From assembly GCA_964571195.1 (NCBI GenBank), contig CAZNAD010000004.1, positions 1 to 64,000 of the forward strand: a DNA stretch of 64,000 nt. The letters are read 5' to 3'. Under the pieces are notes generated by a model. That model was given only the letters and a program-made list of their open reading frames with translations. It did no database searches and was not told the origin of the DNA. Position 1 is the stretch's first letter, and every line of letters starts with the position of its first letter. This document shows, one piece after another, positions 39,227 to 47,236 of the stretch. The DNA is from PALSA-1006 sp964571195 (GTDB lineage Bacteria; Pseudomonadota; Gammaproteobacteria; Burkholderiales; Gallionellaceae). The translations under genes and the position numbers were made by a program.

Positions 39227-40891
39227 TTACCTGTATTTCTTCTTGCGTTCGATCAGGGCTTTTGAGATTAGGGCTGCAAATGAAGATGACGACTCTGCCG
39301 CATAATTTTCATTTGAGGATAACTGAATGAGCAATTCGCCGATTACCTTGGCGTTAAATCCTGATTGACGAGCCAAATCAAATGCGGAATTTGCGTCTAG
39401 TACTACATTCAGCGTGGTATTGTTAACCTCTTGCTTCAAGGCAATGTGTGGTTCGCTTAATAAGCTAAATTGTGGGTTGATGCTTTTCATTTGTTTTTGG
39501 TTAGTCTCAACTCTTGTGTTTACATAAGGCCTGAGAGGTACAGTTATTTCTTCAGTTGTATATGCAGGTAATTCATTAGGCAATTTTACCAATACTGTTT
39601 GGCCCATAGTAAGTTTTCCCCAATGCCAGTTATTGATACCTGATGGTGTAATTTTCTCATCAAATAATATTAGTCCAAGTCCTGGCATTAAATACGCATC
39701 ACCCATTTTGCAAACAGCATCTGTAATTCGTGTTGGCGGCTGCCAAGTCAGCAAGCTAGGATATTGAAACTTCCTTGTATTTTTCCCCTCATTAATATCA
39801 ACCAGCTTATTAGCTTCTTCACGTATCAATGATTGATCCTGAATTTGAAACGAGGAAGTCTCCGCATTGTCAGCGCCCAAAATTGCACCGGCCATTGTTG
39901 CAATAGTATCCGTGTCGCTTCCAAGGCAGTTTGCAGTTGTTAGCAATGCTTGCAATGGCTCATTTTTCATCAGATAAGCTATTGCCAATGCTAGGATCGC
40001 CGTTAAGGTACCCATTCCACGTTTCAGTGGATCTGCCGCCCCGACGTTAGCCACAATCTGATCGTAGGAGTAAAGTCGTGCAACATCTCTTTCTACTACT
40101 TTAATTATCTCCTTGCACTCTGCCAGCGCAATTTCAACCTCGTGCTGGAATGACTTGGCGGCTCTCTTTTCCCATTCATAAAGCCAGGCGGACGCAATAT
40201 CTTGATCTCCCATTACAGAGTCGAGGCAATATTGCGTAGCCTCCTCAATAAGACGATTCCAGTCTTGCGGTTCTGGGATGCTTCCCTTAACTAAAGTCTC
40301 ATGCAAGCTTAGCGCGTGGAATAGAGAGCCGATGATTGCATGGGGATGTCCGTGTGTGACGATTGAATTTCTGACTACTTGCTTAGCGATTTCAGAAAAA
40401 GATGATTTGTTTGCCGCAACCCAAACATGTGGTTGGATTCTCATTGCAGCGCCGTTCCCGCCACTTTCTGTGTAGTCACGCCCGCCTTTCGATCCCTTGA
40501 AAAAGTTTGTATTCCACCTTACGTTCTTTTTTGCTAAATTATTTGCGGCATCTTTGGTTCCTCTTCCGGCTCCGAGAGCGTAACAACTCCACACAGGGAG
40601 TTCGACTTTTGCAAAGGCCTCGACATCGAAGAATCCATCAGCAGATATGGCGCGCGATGTTGCCAAACGAAGCTGTGTATCGTCTGAGTATGATCCCGCT
40701 GGAAAACTAATTAATACACCATTAAAGCCGCCGATCTTGCGCCGCCATGCTTGTGTATTTTCAACTTTGTTAACACCCGTACGCCAGCGAACGCCTTTTT
40801 CTTCATCTGCGAGTTCGGTCATGAAGCCGAGTGCATCACCATATGCAGCCCATAACGCAGATGCCTCAACTAGTGATCGATAGCTTTTCAT
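39227..40891 (-). CDS. DraG-type ADP-ribosylglycohydrolase (ARH fold) with C-terminal extension
   Basis: 554 residues. The N-terminal ~360 residues are an ARH/DraG hydrolase. WAAYGDALGF replaces the usual GxxxGDALG start, SDDT (69-72) and GSDTDT (Asp326, Asp328) supply the di-metal ligands, and GGNGAAMRIQPHVW plus SIVTHGHPHAIIG complete the fold. Family members remove ADP-ribose from Arg, Ser or nucleic-acid targets. The last ~190 residues are unrecognised. Its start overlaps the stop of the DarT-like gene by one base (TAATG), so the two are coupled. Inference: this is the antidote that reverses the modification made by the DarT-like protein. DNA is visibly AT-richer than the flanks. Confidence 0.85.
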   Translation of the reverse strand: MKSYRSLVEASALWAAYGDALGFMTELADEEKGVRWRTGVNKVENTQAWRRKIGGFNGVLISFPAGSYSDDTQLRLATSRAISADGFFDVEAFAKVELPVWSCYALGAGRGTKDAANNLAKKNVRWNTNFFKGSKGGRDYTESGGNGAAMRIQPHVWVAANKSSFSEIAKQVVRNSIVTHGHPHAIIGSLFHALSLHETLVKGSIPEPQDWNRLIEEATQYCLDSVMGDQDIASAWLYEWEKRAAKSFQHEVEIALAECKEIIKVVERDVARLYSYDQIVANVGAADPLKRGMGTLTAILALAIAYLMKNEPLQALLTTANCLGSDTDTIATMAGAILGADNAETSSFQIQDQSLIREEANKLVDINEGKNTRKFQYPSLLTWQPPTRITDAVCKMGDAYLMPGLGLILFDEKITPSGINNWHWGKLTMGQTVLVKLPNELPAYTTEEITVPLRPYVNTRVETNQKQMKSINPQFSLLSEPHIALKQEVNNTTLNVVLDANSAFDLARQSGFNAKVIGELLIQLSSNENYAAESSSSFAALISKALIERKKKYR

Positions 40892-41574
40892 TAATAACTT
40901 TCCTGTTGGGGGTGCGCCAAAAACTTATTTGGGGCAATTATTGGCGTCAATGAAATCTTGTGTACCACAGTTTCAAGGTGTGGCTGAGAATTAAGCACCT
41001 GTGCCGCATGAAGAAATCCATCCTGATTTTCAACGTATATTGCCTGTAGGTAATTTAGGGGCAGAAAGTCTGGGTATAAAGCTTCCGCTTGCTGACTTGT
41101 TGGGAACTGCGTTGGCAGTTCCTTCTTCCGCCGATGCGTAATGCCCTGCAAATCCTTGTACGAACTAGAATATGGCAAATCCAATCCGGTCACTCCTTTG
41201 CCCCTTATTACATGAGGTTCATAGGCATTGTTTGTTGTGGTGAAATGGACATTCTCATGCGTCAAAATCTGTGGCTTAAATGATAATACAAACCACTTTT
41301 GTGTTGGGTGGTTGTTTCTGGCTCTTCCAAGTAAAGTCTGATTCACTGTTTCAATTGATAAATTGATGAATCCCAGCCAGTCTTTATCACGAGATCTGTC
41401 AGGCCAAGCAGGATCGCCGAAATACTCCAATGATTTAAATTCCGTGCTCTCTCTTTCCAATGACGTGCGAGACAGAACGCCTCCATGCCCCAAAATTCCG
41501 ATAAGGTTGTCGCCCCTCGTGAAATGGAGAATCTCGGAAATCCCAAATTTTGCAATTTTTTGTTCGAGGCTCAT
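40891..41574 (-). CDS. DarT-like (DUF4433) ADP-ribosyltransferase
   Basis: 227 residues. The N-terminus EILHFTRGDNLIGILGHGGVLSR matches the H-x-T...NL.gIl..GgL opening of DarT/DUF4433 enzymes, the NAD-binding start. Glu164 in QQAEALYPDFLPLNYLQAIYV aligns with the catalytic Glu of the DarT QAE(F/A)LV motif. WFVLSF and the HFTTTNNAYE segment occupy the place of the ARTT-loop region. DarT transfers ADP-ribose to thymidine in single-stranded DNA. Whether this divergent member uses DNA is inference. It is flanked and overlapped by a helicase and an ADP-ribosylglycohydrolase. Confidence 0.75.
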   Translation of the reverse strand: MSLEQKIAKFGISEILHFTRGDNLIGILGHGGVLSRTSLERESTEFKSLEYFGDPAWPDRSRDKDWLGFINLSIETVNQTLLGRARNNHPTQKWFVLSFKPQILTHENVHFTTTNNAYEPHVIRGKGVTGLDLPYSSSYKDLQGITHRRKKELPTQFPTSQQAEALYPDFLPLNYLQAIYVENQDGFLHAAQVLNSQPHLETVVHKISLTPIIAPNKFLAHPQQESY

Positions 41575-43010
41575 ACTTCAACCTCGCTGTAAGTGTCTTT
41601 TGCAGGGAGAGCAATCAAGAAAGAGGGGCTTTCACGGAGGGCTCCAATTACTAGGGTATTCCTAGCTCTGCTACATGCCACTGCAAAAAGCCTTACAAGC
41701 CAGTTTCGGCTGTCATCATCTTTTTCATCTGAACAAAGCGTCAATTCATCATCCAAGCCCAAAATGTACACATGATCAAACTCAAGCCCCTTTGCTGATG
41801 ACATGGTAAGTAGTGCGACATTCTCATTTCCATCTGGCCATTCAGAAACTCCAGACAACTCAACGAAATTAATATGTTTTTCTTCGAGCCGTGATTTCAG
41901 GTAGCAAAACCAACCATAGCCTTTAGGATGCAAGAATGCCACCGTCTCACTTTCAAAATCGACGTTCTTGCGGAGATGTTCAATGGCCCAGTCAACCTGT
42001 TGCGGATATCGCCCCTTAAGAACAATTGGCAGTATATTCGCCAGCTGACATACAGCGGGGTCAGGAGCCGTTCCATCCTGCCCCAGATCGGCGTTCTGCA
42101 AAATGCTGTTAACATACAGCGCAATTTCGCGGCTATTCCTGTAGTTTCTGGTTAGCGCAACAGTTCTATCACCACCTGCGACATTAATACCAACCTCTTT
42201 CCATGTGTACCCGTGGCGATATATTTGTTGGGCAGAATCATAAACTAACGTGAGGCTTCCAACCCTTGGCTTCATGAAGTGTTTGATGGCTCGCATTTTG
42301 TTTGCCGTCATGTCCTGGCTCTCATCAACAATAATTACATCGTGTTTCTGTGGAGTCGGATGATTCAGCATCATTACAGACAAGTCATCACCATCATTTT
42401 TTTTATTCTCGACCTTCCACTTGACGTAGTCCTTCGCCACTTCAAGCATCAGTTTCTTGTCAACTCGTGGTGATGCTCCTCGCCCGACTCTATCCATTGT
42501 CAAATAGTCATCCAATTTGTCGTGCAGAAACTTACCGAGAATATAGGTTATTTCGGCCAGTATGAATTCGTTTTCAAGAGAGGTCAGGCCATGTTTTTTT
42601 GCGGAACTTAAAACAATAGATTGTGCTTCTGTGAGAACGTTGTTCTTTGTACTTGTCAGATAATATAAATTATCTACTTCACAAGCATCGCGCGCCCATT
42701 TGTCAAATGTGGAAACGTGAATAACAATTTCTGCGCCAGCCCCTAATCCTTTCTTTTCATTATTAACCAATGCTTCCACATAGCTCCGCAGTGTATTGTT
42801 GTAAGTAACAATCCGACAGATCACAGGGGAAGTATCCCCCATTCGCTTTTTGTCATCGCGAATGGTCTTTGCCACGGTTATCAAACGATAAATCGCCACC
42901 GTGGTTTTCCCACTGCCTGCTGAACCTTTAATTAGTCGCTCTCCAACTGGAGGGAGATTCGCAACCTTCATCTGCTCTTGAGTCAATTTTATGGGGCGAA
43001 GAAATTTCAT
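41571..43010 (-). CDS. SF1 (UvrD/PcrA-like) helicase of the ADP-ribosylation operon
   Basis: 479 residues. Q-motif-like LTQEQMKVANLP, Walker A GSAGSGKTT (29-37, Lys35), Walker B DESQD (229-233), motif IV-like ALTRNYRNSREI, then TMSSAKGLEFDHVYILGLDD and LFAVACSRARNTL. These fit the UvrD/Rep/PcrA branch, but the protein is compact and has no visible nuclease domain. Its stop overlaps the DarT-like start by 4 bp. A weak AGGT ribosome-binding site precedes the ATG, and the 65-bp gap upstream is AT-rich. The role is unknown; it may present single-stranded DNA or sense replication or phage DNA. Confidence 0.88.
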   Translation of the reverse strand: MKFLRPIKLTQEQMKVANLPPVGERLIKGSAGSGKTTVAIYRLITVAKTIRDDKKRMGDTSPVICRIVTYNNTLRSYVEALVNNEKKGLGAGAEIVIHVSTFDKWARDACEVDNLYYLTSTKNNVLTEAQSIVLSSAKKHGLTSLENEFILAEITYILGKFLHDKLDDYLTMDRVGRGASPRVDKKLMLEVAKDYVKWKVENKKNDGDDLSVMMLNHPTPQKHDVIIVDESQDMTANKMRAIKHFMKPRVGSLTLVYDSAQQIYRHGYTWKEVGINVAGGDRTVALTRNYRNSREIALYVNSILQNADLGQDGTAPDPAVCQLANILPIVLKGRYPQQVDWAIEHLRKNVDFESETVAFLHPKGYGWFCYLKSRLEEKHINFVELSGVSEWPDGNENVALLTMSSAKGLEFDHVYILGLDDELTLCSDEKDDDSRNWLVRLFAVACSRARNTLVIGALRESPSFLIALPAKDTYSEVEV

Positions 43011-43075
43011 ATTGGTGACCTATTGTTGAGTGTAAATGTAGATTAAAGGTGCTTTACTAAATGAGGCTGTATTCA

Positions 43076-43339
43076 TTAATTTTTTGCAAACAACTCATCC
43101 AGCGGATTTTTCCCCGCCGTCGTACTTCCTGAAACTTTCTTTACTGCAAACTCCTCTTCGATGTTGTCGCGATAGAAGCTCCATGCCGCGCCGGAGCTGC
43201 TGAGTCTGCGCCACAGGTCTTCACTCACGTAGCTGTGTTGCAGGGTGTCGCCGTTGTCGAGCTGCACTTGCAGGGTGCGCGTCCGTGCGTCGTAGCCGAT
43301 GGCGCGCAGTTTGCCGGAGTTGATCTTTTTCATTTCCAT
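43076..43339 (-). CDS. KTSC-domain protein
   Basis: 87 residues. The sequence VSEDLWRRLSSSGAAWSFYRDNI with IGYDARTRTLQVQLDNGD matches the KTSC domain, a short beta-rich module of unknown function found in phage and host proteins. An internal ATG one or two codons on (MKKINS) may be the start. It overlaps the end of the PhoD-like gene by 10 bp and is the last gene of the lysis cluster. Confidence 0.8.
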   Translation of the reverse strand: MEMKKINSGKLRAIGYDARTRTLQVQLDNGDTLQHSYVSEDLWRRLSSSGAAWSFYRDNIEEEFAVKKVSGSTTAGKNPLDELFAKN

Positions 43340-44259
43340 GATGGGGTGCCCTGTAGTTCGGTGTGTTGCCAGGTATTTCCGTCAATGCGGTAATTTTCGC
43401 TGCCGTTTTTGTTGACCAGTTTCACGCACACTTCGTTTGCGTCGAATTCGATCAGTCCCCAGTTGTGTCTGTCATCGAATTTGAACGGCAAGCCCAGGTA
43501 TTTGACGGCCAGGCCGGAGGAGACGATTTCATAGCAGTTTTGCTGGGGTGTGGGCGCTGAGAATGCGTTGCGGTGGATGTCGCCGGAGAGAAAGATGACG
43601 TGTTGTTTTTGTGCGATCAGGGCGCAGAGTTTTTCGTATTCGTCGCCGTAGCCCTTCCAGCTTTCCGAGGTGTGTGTGAGTGTCAGGCCGCTGCAAATGA
43701 ATGTGTATTTTTGCGGGTGGTTCAATTTTTCGGCGAGGAAGGCGAATTGCGCGTCGCCGAGCAAGCTTGTGTCGCTGGCGTAATAGCGGTTGTCCAGAAA
43801 GATCACGCGCGCGCCGGGAATGTCGATATGGCAGTAGACCTCCGGTTTGTTGGTGGAGCAGTCCATCCAGCGGTGGAAGCAGTCGCGCGAGATGTCTTTG
43901 ATTTCCTGCTTTACCTTGCTGCCGCGCGCGTTGTTCCAGGCGAAGTCGTGGTCGTCCCAGACGCCATACACGGCATTTTTCTGTTTCATTTTTTCGAACA
44001 GCCGCTTGAAGTGCGGCTCATTCCATTGCCGCGCGTATTTCTCTTCCATGATTTTGCGGAACTTGGCGGCGGGGTAGTGTTTGGGTTTGCCGTTATATTC
44101 CTTGCTGAACAGGCAGAGGCCGAAGTCCATGTAGATCTGGTCGCCCAGCAGGAACAGGTAATCGGGCGCTTCGTTGTTGATGTCGCTCCACTGCGGCTGC
44201 TCCGGGAACGATTCGTAGCGGGCGCAGGAGGTGAAGGCGATCTTTATTCGTTGGCTCAT
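43330..44259 (-). CDS. PhoD-like alkaline phosphatase/phosphodiesterase family protein
   Basis: 309 residues. Motifs of the PhoD-like metallophosphatase fold are present: FTSCARYESFPEQ, FLLGDQIYMDFG, GVWDDHDFAWNNARG and FLSGDIHRNAFSA, with their metal-binding Asp, Asn and His residues. No signal peptide or Tat motif is visible, so it is probably cytoplasmic. Substrate is unknown. It follows the YiiX-like gene after 34 bp and overlaps the KTSC gene, in line with one transcript. Confidence 0.86.
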   Translation of the reverse strand: MSQRIKIAFTSCARYESFPEQPQWSDINNEAPDYLFLLGDQIYMDFGLCLFSKEYNGKPKHYPAAKFRKIMEEKYARQWNEPHFKRLFEKMKQKNAVYGVWDDHDFAWNNARGSKVKQEIKDISRDCFHRWMDCSTNKPEVYCHIDIPGARVIFLDNRYYASDTSLLGDAQFAFLAEKLNHPQKYTFICSGLTLTHTSESWKGYGDEYEKLCALIAQKQHVIFLSGDIHRNAFSAPTPQQNCYEIVSSGLAVKYLGLPFKFDDRHNWGLIEFDANEVCVKLVNKNGSENYRIDGNTWQHTELQGTPSWK

Positions 44260-44293
44260 GGCGGTTCCGTTTGTCTGGTTGGGCTACCGGGCT

Positions 44294-45283
44294 TTAATCG
44301 GGAAAACCGCCGTACGGGCCGGGGTAGCGGGCTTTGATCTTCTCGACGACTCCGTTGCTGTGCACGGATGCGCTGCTGAATTCGGCTGTTAGGTTGGGGG
44401 AGCCGACGAAGCTGTCGGGGGGAATGCCGGGGGCTTTGATGCCCATTACGCTTTCAACAGCCGGGTGTACGCCGGAGCACCATTCGAGCGATTTGGTGCA
44501 GTAATAAACGAATTCGGTACAGGACATTTTTTTGAAGCTGGCGAAATCCAGCCCAAAATCGTATTCCTTGCCCAGTTGTGACAGCGCCAGTTTGAAAATG
44601 ACCGGGAAGGCTTGCTCAAATGTCAGCGGTATCCGGTTTTGCAGGTGTTCGGCGAGGATGAGTTCTTCGCCGGTGAAGGTGTTTTTGATTTCGGTGCTTT
44701 CGGAATAGGGCTGCTGGACGAAGTCGGCGCGGGTGAGGGTGCGCGGGAAGCGGATCGCCACCATGTAATCGCAACGGCAGAAGTTGAGCAGGTCTTCCAT
44801 GAAGATGCCATCTTTCATGGAGTGGATGACCATTTGCTCGCCATACTCGGCTTTTTCCAGCACTTCATCCAGCGGCGCATAACGGTTGCGGTTTTCGGTG
44901 CTGCCGGGGAGGGATGCGCCCCACTGTTGCCGTATGGTGGCCTCGTCCACTTTGCCCAGATAAAGCCCGGCATGGCTGAAGAAGCCGGGGATGAAGCTGC
45001 CATCCACATAGTTGTCGAACCCGCGCACCAGGATATCGCCGGGCTGGATGTCGGCCATGATCTTGCGCATGTCTCCCCCTTTGACCTGGTAGGAGCGAGG
45101 GTCGTGCAGCAGTGTGTATCCGAAAGGTGCCAGTAGCAGGTTGGGTAGGATAAAAAGGCGCGGTTGGCTGCTGAAGAATTTGAGGTCGCCAAAGAAGCGC
45201 AGGAAGGTTTCTTTGAGCGCATAGACGCTCGGTCCTTTGCTGCGTTTCGGCGGGATGTGGCTACGTTGTTTGACTGCTTTCAT
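44294..45283 (-). CDS. YiiX/permuted NlpC/P60-type cysteine hydrolase
   Basis: 329 residues from the ATG at 45283, which follows an AGGAG site. IQPGDILVRG, then FFSHAGLYLG (His104) and SCTEFVYYC (Cys255) are the circularly permuted NlpC/P60 (YaeF/YiiX) catalytic features. A hydrophobic stretch near residues 40-60 may be a membrane anchor. The family cleaves amide bonds in cell-wall peptides or acyl groups; the substrate here is unproven. It sits 70 bp after the holin and shares direction with the endolysin, so a cell-envelope role fits. Confidence 0.82.
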   Translation of the reverse strand: MKAVKQRSHIPPKRSKGPSVYALKETFLRFFGDLKFFSSQPRLFILPNLLLAPFGYTLLHDPRSYQVKGGDMRKIMADIQPGDILVRGFDNYVDGSFIPGFFSHAGLYLGKVDEATIRQQWGASLPGSTENRNRYAPLDEVLEKAEYGEQMVIHSMKDGIFMEDLLNFCRCDYMVAIRFPRTLTRADFVQQPYSESTEIKNTFTGEELILAEHLQNRIPLTFEQAFPVIFKLALSQLGKEYDFGLDFASFKKMSCTEFVYYCTKSLEWCSGVHPAVESVMGIKAPGIPPDSFVGSPNLTAEFSSASVHSNGVVEKIKARYPGPYGGFPD

Positions 45284-45353
45284 GTGGTGCTCCTGTTACG
45301 GTGTATGCACTGGGGCTGGTCTGGCATGAGGGAAGATCGCATGCGTCATCCGC

Positions 45354-45857
45354 TTATTTCTTCATCAGCTCGTTAAGCGCCTTGGTCTTGTCCGCACTGC
45401 CCGAGCTGGAGCCGAAGAAGTAGGACACGACTTGTGTGGCGACGGTGGTGAGCGCGCCGAGAATGTAGATGACGATGTCCTTCATCGGCGAGTTGGGGGC
45501 CATGATCTTGTTTGTGCTTTCCTCGCTGAAGGCGATGTACCAGTACATGAAGAAGGTGAGGCTGATGATGCTGAGTGCCAGTACGGAATGGACGTTTTTG
45601 GACAGCCAGCTTGCGTGTGCCGATTCCTGTACGCGGCTCTGGTTCTCGCGCGCGCTGGCGGTATCGCCCAGATAGGCCTGCGTTTCCTGTAGTCCGAGTG
45701 TGGCCATTTGCACTTGGTATTGCATGGTGGCCTTGCCGATCTCGTTGTCGAGCTCCTTGCGCTCTTCGTCCGAGGTGGTGTTTTTGTCGATGGCATCACC
45801 CACTGCGCTGATGAGGGAGCTGGCGCCGCTGCTGAATATGTCTGTAAAAAAATTCAT
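45354..45857 (-). CDS. Holin of the three-TM, gene-transfer-agent-like type
   Basis: 167 residues. A charged coiled-coil stretch (KNTTSDEERKELDNEIGKAT to SRVQESAHASW) precedes hydrophobic helices SVLALSIISLTFFMYWYIAF and DIVIYILGALTTVATQVVSY, then a Gly/Ser-rich basic tail. This matches the GTA_holin_3TM family, which makes the lysis hole for an endolysin. The GH108 endolysin gene ends only 2 bp upstream, and GGAGG overlaps that end as the ribosome-binding site. Confidence 0.78.
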   Translation of the reverse strand: MNFFTDIFSSGASSLISAVGDAIDKNTTSDEERKELDNEIGKATMQYQVQMATLGLQETQAYLGDTASARENQSRVQESAHASWLSKNVHSVLALSIISLTFFMYWYIAFSEESTNKIMAPNSPMKDIVIYILGALTTVATQVVSYFFGSSSGSADKTKALNELMKK

Positions 45858-45859
45858 GA

Positions 45860-46393
45860 TCAGATGCCCTCCAGTGTGCGTTTTACCCAGCCGTAGAAGA
45901 ATTTTTTGCTCTCTTGCCGTTTTTCGCAGATGTGTACGTAGCGTGCGATTTTGTGCAGGGAGAAGAGGGCGAGGAAGAGGCGCGGGTCTTCTTTGTTGAG
46001 CTTTTCCAGATTGTCGTGATCGAGGGTGCCGTCCGGCTCCGCACCGATGCATATCTGCGCCAGTTTGCTGCTGGTGATGGGGCCGGCATTGACGGCGAAA
46101 TCAAAGATGGATTCGGCAACGTGCTGATGGTCTATCCGGTCGCCCTGTATCTTGTCCCAGTAGTTGATCTCGTAGAAGCTTTTGATCTTGTCTTGCAGGG
46201 CGATGTTACTGTCGAGCGTGGCGGGAAAGTTCTTTTCCTTTTTGGCCATGTCGATGAGTATCCAGCCGTCCCATTTGGAATTCATCTTGCGCGCAATGCC
46301 TTTGTAGGTTTCGCCTCCAGGGTCTTGCGGGTCATTCACATAGCCGCCCTCGGCTTTCATGGTTGCTGCGAATGCGGGTGCAAAATCAGCCAT
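45860..46393 (-). CDS. GH108 lysozyme-like endolysin
   Basis: 177 residues. The EGGYVNDPQDPGGETYKGIA segment near residues 15-34, with catalytic Glu15, is the signature of the glycosyl hydrolase 108 family (N-acetylmuramidase-type phage endolysins). A short putative peptidoglycan-binding region forms the C-terminus. No signal peptide is present, so export would depend on the holin 2 bp downstream. It is the first gene of the minus-strand lysis run. The 276 bp upstream to the DUF2442 gene hold no gene that I can see. Confidence 0.85.
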   Translation of the reverse strand: MADFAPAFAATMKAEGGYVNDPQDPGGETYKGIARKMNSKWDGWILIDMAKKEKNFPATLDSNIALQDKIKSFYEINYWDKIQGDRIDHQHVAESIFDFAVNAGPITSSKLAQICIGAEPDGTLDHDNLEKLNKEDPRLFLALFSLHKIARYVHICEKRQESKKFFYGWVKRTLEGI

Positions 46394-46669
46394 AGTGCCT
46401 CCTGTATCAGGTTAGTGATGTGGTCGGTTGACGGCTCAGGGCAAGGGGATGCCACACCGGAATGGCAGGCGGATATGGTGGTAGGCAGGTGAACATGCAT
46501 TTCCCCTTTGTCAGAACAGTCGTGATGCTGGCGATATCCCGTCTACGCGGGAATGTCGTCTTGCGCCAGACTCCTGTTCCGGGGATTCCGCTATGAGCCT
46601 CTCACCGTGCGTGCGGTGCGATATGCGTGGGGCGGATTTGCAAGTGGGGGAACTCTATTCGAGTTTTTG

Positions 46670-46939
46670 TTATGCCGCAAGTGGGAGGGGGAGTTGGAAG
46701 TGTCCTTGCACGATGCCATTCACAGAGATGTCTTCGTCCAATTCCTCCCAGCGTAGCGCTGTGCCGTTAGCACGGAGTGTGACATTTTTGATTTGTTCGT
46801 CGCTGGCATTGCACAACAATTTAAAGCGGGCGGCAGGGAAGCCGATCTGGCGGCCATCGGTGAGTTCGATAAATACGATACGACCGGATACCCAAACACG
46901 TGTGGCGCAGTGTTCGAGTTCAATGTTGGAAGAATTCAT
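46670..46939 (-). CDS. DUF2442 protein (pair 1)
   Basis: 89 residues from the ATG at 46939, which follows AAGGAG at 8-base spacing; the longer frame start is rejected. GRIVFIELTDGRQIGFPAARF and ALRWEELDEDISVNG match DUF2442, a short beta-rich family commonly found behind a DUF4160 gene. The upstream DUF4160 gene overlaps it by 20 bp. Function is unknown; a small regulator or antitoxin is a guess. Confidence 0.82.
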   Translation of the reverse strand: MNSSNIELEHCATRVWVSGRIVFIELTDGRQIGFPAARFKLLCNASDEQIKNVTLRANGTALRWEELDEDISVNGIVQGHFQLPLPLAA

Positions 46940-47156
46940 CCCATTTCTCCTTGAAGAATTGCTGGCGCTCAAAAACAACTACTTCAATGCGGCGCAACTC
47001 GGCTGGGCTGATGTTGCGGCTCTTCGCTAATCGCACTGGTTCAAGCCAATATTTGCATTCTCCGTCCCCGGTGTCTACATGGATGTGAGCTGGTTCTGTT
47101 CCTTCATCGGAATAGAAGTGAAAACGCCAATTCAATAAACGTAGAACGGTAGGCAT
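46920..47156 (-). CDS. DUF4160 protein (pair 1)
   Basis: 78 residues. FHFYSDEGTEPAHIHVDTGD and ELRRIEVVVFERQQFFKEKWDEFF match DUF4160. The HIHV core is the most conserved part of the family. It precedes and overlaps the DUF2442 gene, an arrangement seen again at 52976-53486. Toxin-antitoxin roles have been suggested for such pairs; nothing in the sequence proves this. Confidence 0.82.
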   Translation of the reverse strand: MPTVLRLLNWRFHFYSDEGTEPAHIHVDTGDGECKYWLEPVRLAKSRNISPAELRRIEVVVFERQQFFKEKWDEFFQH

Positions 47157-47236
47157 TATTAATCGTCCGAACGGTTGGTGCAGCGAGTGAACTGTAGGTG
47201 AGTTCGTTGCTGGCTGTCAATGTGGCTCTGTGCTGC

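Noticed and set aside
39227..43010. Canonical DarTG system
   Set aside because: No macrodomain protein is present; the hydrolase is the ARH fold, so the DarTG label was not used.
46532..46560. ATATCCCGTCTACGCGGGAATG hairpin
   Set aside because: Resembles short dispersed GGGAAT-type palindromes, but one copy only here and imperfect, so not listed as a repeat family.
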